Shown here: piece after piece, positions 34,973 through 42,192 of the stretch
Position numbering within the stretch: position 1 is the stretch's first letter
Layout of the letters: each line of letters starts with the position of its first letter
Position numbers and translations under genes: made by a program
NCBI RefSeq assembly: GCF_014196505.1
Contig: NZ_JACIDW010000017.1
Coordinates: forward strand, 1-64,000
Length of the DNA stretch: 64,000 nucleotides
Source: Rhizobium metallidurans
Lineage (GTDB): Bacteria; Pseudomonadota; Alphaproteobacteria; Rhizobiales; Rhizobiaceae
Reading direction: 5' to 3'
The notes under the pieces: model-generated
Seen by the model: the letters and a program-made list of their open reading frames with translations, nothing else
Told to the model about the DNA's origin: nothing
The model's database searches: none

Positions 34973-36437
34973 TCTCAACGTCACGGCGCTCAGCGTCTTC
35001 CTCTTCTTTTTCGTCCTCGTCACCGTCATGGGCTTCGTCGCCTCGCGCTGGCGCAAGCCCGAAACGCTCGCCCATATCGACGAATGGGGCCTCGGCGGCC
35101 GCTCCTTCGGCACCTGGATCACCTGGTTCCTGGTCGGCGGCGATTTCTACACCGCCTATACCGTCATCGCCGTTCCGGCGCTGGTCTATACCGTCGGCGC
35201 CTACGGCTTTTTCGCGCTGCCCTACACGATCGTCGTCTATCCCTTCGTCTTCATGGTCATGCCGGTGCTCTGGAAGCGGGCGCGGGACTTCGGCTATGTC
35301 ACGGCCGGTGACGTCGTCCACGGCCAGTACGGCTCGCGCGGGCTGGAACTCGCGGTCGCCGCCACCGGCGTCATCGCCACCATGCCCTATATCGCCCTGC
35401 AACTCGTCGGCATGACGGCGGCGCTGAAGGCGCTCGGCCTGAATGGCGAGGTGCCGCTCGCCATCGCCTTCATCGTGCTCGCGCTCTACACCTATTCGGC
35501 GGGTCTCAGGGCGCCGGCGCTGATCGCCTTCGTCAAGGACATCATGATCTATATCGTGGTGATCGCCGCCGTGGCGCTGATCCCGTCGAAGCTCGGCGGC
35601 TATGCCAATGTCTTCGCCTCCGCCGACGCCGCCTTCCAGGCCAAGGGCTCCGGCAGCCTGCTGCTCGGCTCCAACCAGTATGTCGCCTATGCGACGCTGG
35701 CGCTCGGCTCGGCACTCGCCGCCTTCATGTATCCGCACACGCTGACAGGCATCTTCGCCTCCAACAGCGGCAACACCATCCGCAAGAACGCGGTGCTGCT
35801 GCCCGCCTATACGCTGCTGCTCGGCCTCTTGGCCCTGCTCGGCTACATGGGCCACGCCGCCGGCCTCAAGCTCGACAGCGCCAACGACGTGGTGCCGGCA
35901 CTGTTCCAGACGCTCTTCCCCAGCTGGTTCGCCGGCTTTGCCTTCGCGGCGATCGCCATCGGCGCGCTGGTGCCTGCGGCGGTGATGAGTATCGGCGCCG
36001 CCAATCTCTTCACCCGCAATTTCTGGAAGGCCTACGTCAATCCCGAGGTCGACCCGGCGGGCGAGGCGAAGGTCGCGAAGATGACCTCGCTCGTGGTCAA
36101 GGTCGGCGCGCTTCTGGTCATCGTCTTCCTCCCCACCCAGTTCGCCCTCGACCTGCAGCTTCTGGGCGGCATCTGGATACTGCAGACGCTCCCGGCCCTG
36201 GTCTTCGGCCTCTACACCAACTGGTTCCGCGCCCCGGGCCTGCTCGCCGGCTGGTTCGTCGGCTTCTTCGGCGGCACGCTGCTGGTCTGGATCAACGGCC
36301 TGAAGCCCCTGCAGCCGGTGACGATGGGAGAGACCTCGTTCACCGTCTATATCGGGCTGCTGGCGCTGGCGGTGAACATCATCGTCGCGGTGGTGGTGAA
36401 TGCTGTGGCGCCGGGCAAGGCCGTGGCGCGGGCTTGA
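34962..36437 (+). CDS. mctP: Monocarboxylate permease, sodium:solute symporter family (MctP-like)
   Basis: 491 aa, about 13 transmembrane helices. Seen: VMGFVASRWRKPETLAHIDEWGLGGRSFGTWITWFLVGGDFYTAYT, the typical N-terminus of the SSS family (listed here by its parts: EWGLGGRSFG and FLVGGDFYTAYT), and AAFMYPHTLTGIFAS and IGAANLFTRNFWK further on. It closely resembles the rhizobial MctP family that takes up lactate, pyruvate and alanine. No adjacent mctRS-like two-component genes are present. The preceding DUF3311 gene overlaps it. Confidence 0.87.
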   Translation: MTTDLNVTALSVFLFFFVLVTVMGFVASRWRKPETLAHIDEWGLGGRSFGTWITWFLVGGDFYTAYTVIAVPALVYTVGAYGFFALPYTIVVYPFVFMVMPVLWKRARDFGYVTAGDVVHGQYGSRGLELAVAATGVIATMPYIALQLVGMTAALKALGLNGEVPLAIAFIVLALYTYSAGLRAPALIAFVKDIMIYIVVIAAVALIPSKLGGYANVFASADAAFQAKGSGSLLLGSNQYVAYATLALGSALAAFMYPHTLTGIFASNSGNTIRKNAVLLPAYTLLLGLLALLGYMGHAAGLKLDSANDVVPALFQTLFPSWFAGFAFAAIAIGALVPAAVMSIGAANLFTRNFWKAYVNPEVDPAGEAKVAKMTSLVVKVGALLVIVFLPTQFALDLQLLGGIWILQTLPALVFGLYTNWFRAPGLLAGWFVGFFGGTLLVWINGLKPLQPVTMGETSFTVYIGLLALAVNIIVAVVVNAVAPGKAVARA

Positions 36438-36446
36438 GCGTGTTGT

Positions 36447-36482
36447 GAGGGGAGGACCGCGGGTGATGCCGCGGCCTTCCTC
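36447..36482 (+). terminator. Hairpin between mctP and the hicBA module
   Basis: GGACCGCGG pairs with CCGCGGCC around a 6-nt loop, extended by GAGG and CCTC on the outside. It lies just after the mctP stop and at the convergent hicA end. No strong U-run follows. Confidence 0.45.
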
Positions 36483-36678
36483 AAAGCTTTCCCTTGTAAC
36501 CGGCGTCTTTCAGGATCGCGTTAGCCGTATGACGGCTTTGGAGATTGCGCGGCACCAAAAGCATCTTCTTGGTGTCAGGCGATTGCCATTTCTCGTGCGA
36601 TCCCTTAGCATTCTTCAGATAGACGTAGCCGAGGGCGGAAATGATCTCGCAGACAATCTTGTAATAGCCCTCGGCCAT
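36481..36678 (-). CDS. hicA: HicA-family mRNA interferase toxin
   Basis: 65 aa. Seen: VCEIISALGYVYLKNAKGSHEKWQSPD with the catalytic His in the GSH motif and LLVPRNLQSRHTANAILKDAG at the C-terminus, the double-stranded-RNA-binding-like fold of HicA. Expected to cleave mRNA when not neutralised. The ATG at 36678 follows the hicB stop directly with no gap. Here the antitoxin gene is first, the reverse of the common hicA-hicB order. Confidence 0.9.
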   Translation of the reverse strand: MAEGYYKIVCEIISALGYVYLKNAKGSHEKWQSPDTKKMLLVPRNLQSRHTANAILKDAGYKGKL

Positions 36679-36933
36679 TCAGGCCGCCGCGACATGTGGG
36701 GTCGGGCGTTGCCAGAGAATCGCTGGAACGAGATCTTTCAGCGGCGTGTCGGCAAGGTCGGATGAGGACATGTGATTGGCGATGATCAGGTCGATGGCGC
36801 TGTCGAAGATGATGTCCTCGAACGCGTCTATATCGGCCGTTTCGATATGGAGCCCTTCGATATCGCTCTCGGAATAGAAGACCTTGGCCTCCTCGTCCCA
36901 GATTGCCTTGATGAAAAAGGTGCGTTTCACCAT
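36679..36933 (-). CDS. hicB: HicB-like antitoxin (DUF1902 type)
   Basis: 84 aa. Seen: FFIKAIWDEEAKVFYSESDIEGLHIETAD, the partial RNase H-like fold of HicB, then a helix (IDLIIANHMSSSDLADTPLKDL). The usual C-terminal HTH or ribbon-helix-helix DNA-binding part is missing, so autoregulation by this protein alone is doubtful; the short form matches DUF1902 antitoxins. It is the first gene of the pair. Confidence 0.85.
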   Translation of the reverse strand: MVKRTFFIKAIWDEEAKVFYSESDIEGLHIETADIDAFEDIIFDSAIDLIIANHMSSSDLADTPLKDLVPAILWQRPTPHVAAA

Positions 36934-37251
36934 CGAAAGAGCCTCTGTGTTGCCGTGGCCTCAATATATAGCATCGGCGGTGACGCACAACGGTAGCAGA
37001 GGGCGGAGCTGCACCAATTCTCCTCTTCCTTTTCCACGTAAAAGCGCCTATGAACCGGCGCGATGAACACATTCCGGCTGGCGATCACGATACGAATTAT
37101 CGGCCCGGCCTTCCGCGCGCGCTAAGCGGCCGGAAGGTCCGGGTTTTCGGCGCTCGACCTCAGAGCGCTTCCGCCACCACGATATTTCCAAGTCCGTTGC
37201 GCCCGTTTGCGAGGCGTAAAGCACGATCGCTAGAAGAGACGATTGCCAGAC
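36934..37251. other. ileS leader region with a terminator-like hairpin
   Basis: 318 bp between the hicB start and ileS, divergent. No gene is recognised. On the plus strand, 37104-37147 forms a strong stem: CCCGGCCTTCCG pairs with CGGAAGG-T-CCGGG around a 15-nt loop and is followed by TTTT. It lies about 105 bp upstream of the ileS ATG. It could attenuate ileS transcription; no T-box or leader peptide was recognised. Confidence 0.45.
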
Positions 37252-40173
37252 ATGACCGATACAGCCGAAAAGATCGATTACTCCAAGACCCTCTATCTCC
37301 CCGAAACCGATTTCCCGATGCGCGCCGGTCTGCCGCAGAAGGAGCCGGAAACCGTTGCCCGCTGGCAGGAGATGGGCCTCTACAAGAAGCTGCGCGCATC
37401 CGCCGCCGGCCGCGAGAAATTCGTCCTGCACGACGGTCCTCCCTATGCCAACGGCAACATCCACATCGGCCACGCGCTGAACAAGATCCTCAAGGACGTC
37501 ATCAACCGCTCGTTCCAGATGCGCGGTTTCGACGCCAACTATGTTCCCGGCTGGGATTGCCACGGCCTTCCGATCGAGTGGAAGATCGAGGAAAAGTATC
37601 GCGAGAAGGGCAAGAACAAGGACGAGATCCCGGTCAACGAGTTCCGCAAGGAATGCCGCGAATTCGCCGCCGGCTGGATCCGGACCCAGGCCGCGGAGTT
37701 CAAGCGTCTCGGCATCGAGGGTGATTTCGACAACCCCTACACGACGATGGCCTTCCACGCCGAAAGCCGTATCGCCGGCGAACTCTTGAAGATCGCAAAG
37801 TCCGGCCAGCTCTATCGCGGCTCCAAGCCGGTCATGTGGTCGGTCGTCGAGCGCACGGCGCTGGCTGAAGCCGAGGTCGAATACCACGACATCGAGAGCG
37901 ACATGATCTGGGTGAAGTTTCCGGTTGTCAGCCAAGGAGTCGTTCCGGCGACAGCTCGCGGAGGCCCGGGGCAACAATCATTGGCGGATGCTTCGATCGT
38001 CATCTGGACGACTACGCCGTGGACAATTCCTGGCAATCGAGCAATCGCATTCTCTAGTCGCGTAAAGTACGCGCTGTACCGAGTTGTTAAGGCAGAGAAC
38101 GATTTCGGCCCGCAACCCGGTGAGAAGCTGGTTTTCGCCCAAGCTCTGGCAGATGCGTCGGCTCAGAAAGCAAAAATTGAACTTGAACTCGTTGCTGAGT
38201 TGGACGCCGAAAGGGATCTCGCGCGCGTCGTTTGCGCCCACCCCTTCAAGAACCTCGGCGGCGGCTACGAATTCCTCGTGCCCCTCCTCGATGGCGACCA
38301 CGTCACCGACGAGGCCGGCACCGGCTTCGTGCACACCGCGCCCAGCCACGGCCGCGAGGACTTTGACGCCTGGATGAGCCATGCCCGCGAGATCGAAGCC
38401 CGCGGCATCGACACCAAGATCCCGTTCCCGGTCGACGATGCCGGTTTCTACACCGCTGACGCCCCCGGCCTCGAAGGCGGCCGCGTCATCGACGACAACG
38501 GCAAGAAGGGCGATGCCAACGAGCGCGTCATCAAGGAACTCATTGCCCGCAACGCGCTCTTCGCTCGTGGCCGGCTGAAGCATTCCTATCCGCATTCCTG
38601 GCGCTCGAAGAAGCCGGTCATCTTCCGCAACACGCCGCAGTGGTTCGTCTACATGGACAAGACGCTGGCCGACGGCACGACGCTGCGTTCGCGCGCGCTG
38701 AACGCCATCGACGACACCCGCTTCGTCCCCGCCGCCGGCCAGAACCGTCTGCGCGCCATGATCGAAGGCCGCCCGGACTGGGTTCTGTCGCGTCAGCGCG
38801 CCTGGGGCGTGCCGATCTGCGTCTTCGTCGACGAGGCCGGCGAAGTCTTGGTCGATGACGAGGTCAATGCGCGCATTCTCGAAGCCTTCGAAGCCGAAGG
38901 CGCCGATGCCTGGTTCGCCGAAGGCGCGCGCGAGCGCTTCCTCGGCAAGAAGGCCAACGAGCCCTGGAAGCAGGTCATGGACATCCTCGATGTCTGGTTC
39001 GACAGTGGCTCGACCCACACCTTCACGCTGGAAGATCGCCCGGATCTCAAGTGGCCGGCCGATCTCTATCTCGAAGGCTCCGACCAGCATCGCGGCTGGT
39101 TCCACTCGTCGCTGCTGGAATCGGCCGCCACCCGTGGCCGCGCGCCTTACAACGCCGTCCTCACCCATGGCTTCACCATGGACGAGAAGGGCGAGAAGAT
39201 GTCGAAGTCGAAGGGCAACGTCACCTCGCCGCAGGAAATCATGAAGGATGCCGGCGCAGACATCCTGCGCCTCTGGGTCATGACCTCGGACTACGCCGAC
39301 GACCTGCGCGTCGGCAAGACGATCATCCAGACCAATGTCGACGCCTATAGAAAGCTGCGCAACACCATTCGCTGGATGCTCGGTACGCTGGCGCACGACA
39401 AGGGCGAGACCTTCCAGGTCTCCGAAATGCCGGAGCTGGAGCAGCTGATGCTCCATCGTCTGGCCGAGCTCGACCAGCTGGTGCGTGAAAACTACGACGC
39501 CTTCGACTTCAAGAAGATCGCCCGCGCGCTGATCGATTTCGCCAATGTCGAGCTCTCGGCCTTCTACTTCGACGTTCGCAAGGATGCGCTCTATTGCGAC
39601 GCGCCATCCAGCCTGCGTCGCCGCGCCTCGCTGCATGTCATCCGCAACATCTTCGATTGCATGGTGACCTGGCTCGCCCCGATGCTGCCCTTCACGACGG
39701 AAGAGGCATGGCTATCGCGCAACCCCGGTGCCGTCTCCGTCCACCTCGAGCAGTTCCCGGAAATCCCCGCGAACTGGAAGAACGAGGCGCTCGCCGAGAA
39801 GTGGAAGAAGATCCGTGCCGTGCGCACGGTCGTGACCGGCGCGCTCGAGATCGAGCGCAAGGACAAGCGCATCGGCTCCTCGCTGGAGGCCGCCCCGGTC
39901 GTCCACATCGCCGATGCTGAGCTTTTGAAGGCGCTTGATGGCCAGGACTTCGAGGAGATCTGCATCACCTCGGGCATCGTCATCGAGGCCAACGAAGGCC
40001 CGGCCAATGCCTTCCGTCTCACCGAGGTGGCCGGCGTCAGCGTCGAGCCGAAGCTTGCGGAAGGCGCCAAATGCGCCCGCTCGTGGCGGATCACGACGGA
40101 TGTCGGCTCCGATCCGCAATACCCCGATGTTTCGGCCCGCGATGCGGCGGCACTGCGCGAACTTGCTGCATAA
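37252..40173 (+). CDS. ileS: Isoleucyl-tRNA synthetase
   Basis: Class I synthetase that charges tRNA-Ile and edits misactivated valine. 973 aa from ATG 37252 (a TTG at 37243 is nearer to GAAGAG). Seen: the HIGH motif (PPYANGNIHIGH, HIGH at 71-74), the CP1 editing domain with WTTTPWTIPGNRA, the KMSKS motif at about 649-653, and a C-terminal anticodon-binding region. There is no C-terminal zinc-finger Cys cluster. Residues about 225-327 (37925-38230), the start of the editing domain, show atypical codon use and lower GC plus an extra segment SQGVVPATARGGPGQQSL; the frame is intact. Confidence 0.97.
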   Translation: MTDTAEKIDYSKTLYLPETDFPMRAGLPQKEPETVARWQEMGLYKKLRASAAGREKFVLHDGPPYANGNIHIGHALNKILKDVINRSFQMRGFDANYVPGWDCHGLPIEWKIEEKYREKGKNKDEIPVNEFRKECREFAAGWIRTQAAEFKRLGIEGDFDNPYTTMAFHAESRIAGELLKIAKSGQLYRGSKPVMWSVVERTALAEAEVEYHDIESDMIWVKFPVVSQGVVPATARGGPGQQSLADASIVIWTTTPWTIPGNRAIAFSSRVKYALYRVVKAENDFGPQPGEKLVFAQALADASAQKAKIELELVAELDAERDLARVVCAHPFKNLGGGYEFLVPLLDGDHVTDEAGTGFVHTAPSHGREDFDAWMSHAREIEARGIDTKIPFPVDDAGFYTADAPGLEGGRVIDDNGKKGDANERVIKELIARNALFARGRLKHSYPHSWRSKKPVIFRNTPQWFVYMDKTLADGTTLRSRALNAIDDTRFVPAAGQNRLRAMIEGRPDWVLSRQRAWGVPICVFVDEAGEVLVDDEVNARILEAFEAEGADAWFAEGARERFLGKKANEPWKQVMDILDVWFDSGSTHTFTLEDRPDLKWPADLYLEGSDQHRGWFHSSLLESAATRGRAPYNAVLTHGFTMDEKGEKMSKSKGNVTSPQEIMKDAGADILRLWVMTSDYADDLRVGKTIIQTNVDAYRKLRNTIRWMLGTLAHDKGETFQVSEMPELEQLMLHRLAELDQLVRENYDAFDFKKIARALIDFANVELSAFYFDVRKDALYCDAPSSLRRRASLHVIRNIFDCMVTWLAPMLPFTTEEAWLSRNPGAVSVHLEQFPEIPANWKNEALAEKWKKIRAVRTVVTGALEIERKDKRIGSSLEAAPVVHIADAELLKALDGQDFEEICITSGIVIEANEGPANAFRLTEVAGVSVEPKLAEGAKCARSWRITTDVGSDPQYPDVSARDAAALRELAA

Positions 40174-40187
40174 GCTGAAGAAAGTTG

Positions 40188-40219
40188 CCGGATGAATTGC
40201 GCAATCGCGGTTCATCCGG
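40188..40219 (+). terminator. Hairpin after ileS
   Basis: CCGGATGAA and TTCATCCGG form a perfect 9-bp stem around a 14-nt loop, 15 bp after the ileS stop. TAAAA rather than a U-run follows, so it may be a terminator or an mRNA 3' stabiliser. Confidence 0.5.
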
Positions 40220-40311
40220 TAAAAGCTGCCTGAAAATGGCCGGATTTTTCCGTCAGGGGGAGGATGTCCGGTTGAAGCGTTGACTGCACCGGCATGGCTG
40301 GAAGGGTTTTC

Positions 40312-40941
40312 ATGTTATCGAAGCGTTGGTTCCGTTTGGGCGCATGCCTGACTGTTGCGATGGCAGGCACTGCGATGATGTCGGGCTGCACGAGTGGCCC
40401 CCGATACGGCACGGACAAGACGGCATTCCAGCAGCTGACCGATGACCTTGGCCAATCCACCTCGCTGACCGGCGCCGAGCCCAAGAACAAGGGCGTGAAA
40501 TACAATCCGCGTCCGGGCCTCGTGGTTCCCAAGACCGGCGGCCAGGAAAACCTGGTTGCGCCGCAGCAGTCGATCGCCAGCAAGGACAATCCGGAATGGG
40601 TCGAATCGCCTGAGGAAACCCGCGCCCGTCTCGTCAAGGAAGCCGACGAGAACAGCGACAAGTCCAACTACCAGTCGCCGCTCGCCAACAACCAGATCGA
40701 AGGCGGTCGCCGCACGACGGATGCGCAGACCAAGGCCTACCGCGAAGCCCGCGCCATCCAGAAGGGCGCCTATATCGACCAGCGCCGCTTCATCTCCGAT
40801 CCGCCGACCGAATACCGTCAGGTCGACGATCCCGCCAAGCTCGACGACGTCGGCGAGCCCGAGCTGAAGAAGATGAAGAAGAAGAAAAAGGAAGCCGCCG
40901 TCGCCGGCTCCGGCAAGCAGTGGTGGAACCTGCTGCAGTAA
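40312..40941 (+). CDS. Lipoprotein of unknown function
   Basis: 209 aa from ATG 40312 with GGAAGGG upstream. Lipoprotein signal peptide with cysteine C26 (AMMSGC as lipobox), then a mostly hydrophilic, probably disordered body rich in Lys, Asp and Gln and a basic KKMKKKKKEA stretch near the end, finishing KQWWNLLQ. It would be anchored to the inner or outer membrane. It lies directly after ileS, on the same strand. The family cannot be named. Confidence 0.8.
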   Translation: MLSKRWFRLGACLTVAMAGTAMMSGCTSGPRYGTDKTAFQQLTDDLGQSTSLTGAEPKNKGVKYNPRPGLVVPKTGGQENLVAPQQSIASKDNPEWVESPEETRARLVKEADENSDKSNYQSPLANNQIEGGRRTTDAQTKAYREARAIQKGAYIDQRRFISDPPTEYRQVDDPAKLDDVGEPELKKMKKKKKEAAVAGSGKQWWNLLQ

Positions 40942-40997
40942 GGTTTCGGGCGCGGTGAGCTTTTTACAAACGTTCGATGTGAGCGCGTAGGGGAAAG

Positions 40998-41125
40998 ACC
41001 CCTCCCAACCCTCCCCACAAGGGGGAGGGCTTAATTTGTGGCGATGTTGACGCCAAGACCGTGAGCGGGCCACGAGTCCTCTCCCCCACCTGTGGGGGGA
41101 GATGCCCGGCAGGGCAGAGGGGGGT
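40998..41125. repeat. Palindromic intergenic element, chimeric arms (element E3)
   Basis: The left arm (40998-41032) matches the E1 arm type (CCCTCCC...ACAAG...GGGGAGGG), while the right arm (41081-41125) matches the E4/E5 type (CTCCCCCACCTGTGGGGGGAGATG then CCCGGCAGGGCAG, given here in parts). The centre (GTTGACGCCAAGACCGTGAG) is related to the E4 centre. A mosaic built from two subfamilies; it lies downstream of the lipoprotein gene. Confidence 0.75.
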
Positions 41126-41228
41126 GTTCCACGGCGAGACCTCTCTATCATCGCACCACATCCCCACAGACACACCAAAACCCCACGCGGCCTCTCACCC
41201 GTGTCTCCACCATGCAATCTTCACTCGG

Positions 41229-41511
41229 ACGGGGCGCTGAAAATCACCTCGATTGAGTAAGTAGAATATGGCGCTTCCCAGCGCCCCGTTCGGCGGTTTT
41301 TATCCGCGACTCCGATCTCTCTGCCTTTCCGCCCAACTTCGCGGCGGAACCATGTGTGCCTCACAGGCACGTCCGGGTTCAACTCAGGCCCGTCTTGCGA
41401 CAGAACCCGCCGTCACCGGAGGGAGATCATTTTCCGCGGACCCGGACCGTGAGGTTTTGCGTCCTACCCTCACGCTCCGCGCCGATCCCGCCTCGCCGGC
41501 ACGCCTGCCGG
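41229..41511. ncRNA. Candidate structured noncoding element, strand undetermined
   Basis: At least six stems in 283 nt: ACGGGGCGCTG/CAGCGCCCCGT (41229-41239 with 41279-41289), alternatively GGCGCT-TCCC-AGCGCC followed by a T-run; TTCCGCC/GGCGGAA (41327-41333 with 41343-41349); GTGCCT/AGGCAC (41356-41361 with 41365-41370); GGGTTC/GAACCC (41376 and 41403); CGTGAGG/CCTCACG (41448 and 41468); CCGGCA/TGCCGG (41496 and 41506). No protein-like frame with a ribosome site. The GGGTTCAA segment is not part of a tRNA. It may be an RNA or a palindromic DNA repeat; I cannot name it. Confidence 0.45.
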
Positions 41512-41671
41512 TGTATCCGATGACGGGACGCCGATAGTGTAGGGGTGGGTTTCGAGCGCGGGGATGAACGAGCGGCCAAGATTATTTTAAGTTATTGATA
41601 GGAAATCAATATTTCGACTTTAGGTTCTGCGAAGTTGGCGCATTGCAGCGCCTGATTGGCCGGAAGCGCGC
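41512..41671. other. Intergenic tail before tadA
   Basis: AT-rich over 41580-41625, downstream of tadA (which is on the minus strand) and after the structured element. No gene or clear terminator recognised. Confidence 0.4.
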
Positions 41672-42121
41672 CTAATCCCGTTTCCCCTGAAAGAAGCCCC
41701 GCAAGATCTCCGCCGCCTGCACCTCGCTCATCCCGGAGTACACCTCCGGCGCATGATGGCACGTCGGCTGCGCGTAGAACCGCACGCCGCTGTCCACCCC
41801 GCCACCCTTCGGGTCCTCCGCACCGTAATAGAGCCGGCGGATGCGGGCAAACGAGATGGCCGCCGCGCACATCGTGCAGGGTTCCAGCGTCACGTAGAGA
41901 TCGGCGCCCGTCAATCGCTCCTGGCCGAGCGCCTCGCAGGCCATGCGGATGGCGGCCACTTCGGCGTGCGCGGTGATGTCGTTGAGCTCGCGGGTGCGGT
42001 TGCCGGAACTGGCGATCACGGTGCCGTCGAGGACGACCACGGCGCCGATCGGCACCTCGCCGCGCGCGCCCGCGGCACGCGCCTCCTCAAGCGCCAGCTC
42101 CATAAATTGATTTGTCTTCAC
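41672..42121 (-). CDS. tadA: tRNA-specific adenosine deaminase
   Basis: Zinc enzyme that converts wobble adenosine 34 of tRNA-Arg(ACG) to inosine. 149 aa if translation starts at the GTG at 42121 (VKTNQFMELALEEAR); ATG 42103 is the alternative and neither has a strong Shine-Dalgarno. Seen: GEVPIGAVVV, zinc and catalytic motif HAEVAAI, and VTLEPCTMCAAAI with the two zinc cysteines. The length is normal. It is divergent from and very close to the pseudouridine synthase gene (72 bp between starts), both acting on RNA. Confidence 0.93.
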   Translation of the reverse strand: MKTNQFMELALEEARAAGARGEVPIGAVVVLDGTVIASSGNRTRELNDITAHAEVAAIRMACEALGQERLTGADLYVTLEPCTMCAAAISFARIRRLYYGAEDPKGGGVDSGVRFYAQPTCHHAPEVYSGMSEVQAAEILRGFFQGKRD

Positions 42122-42192
42122 GATCCGACAATTTCCACTTAACCGCAGGGGCGCGAACTGATAGAAGGCCCCAAAAGGCAGGCAAACAACAA

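Noticed and set aside
34598..35122. Minus-strand open frame across the DUF3311-mctP junction
   Set aside because: Antisense to two overlapping genes with clear membrane-protein patterns; Lys/Arg/Glu-rich translation without a start site.
41365..41395. GGGTTCAA segment resembling a tRNA T-arm
   Set aside because: No acceptor stem, D-arm or anticodon arm can be drawn around it; the GGGTTC pairs better with GAACCC at 41403-41408.
41268..41537. Plus-strand open frame of 89 codons in the 41-kb intergenic region
   Set aside because: It runs through several strong hairpins, has no ribosome binding site and no recognisable protein pattern; the region is better read as structured noncoding sequence.
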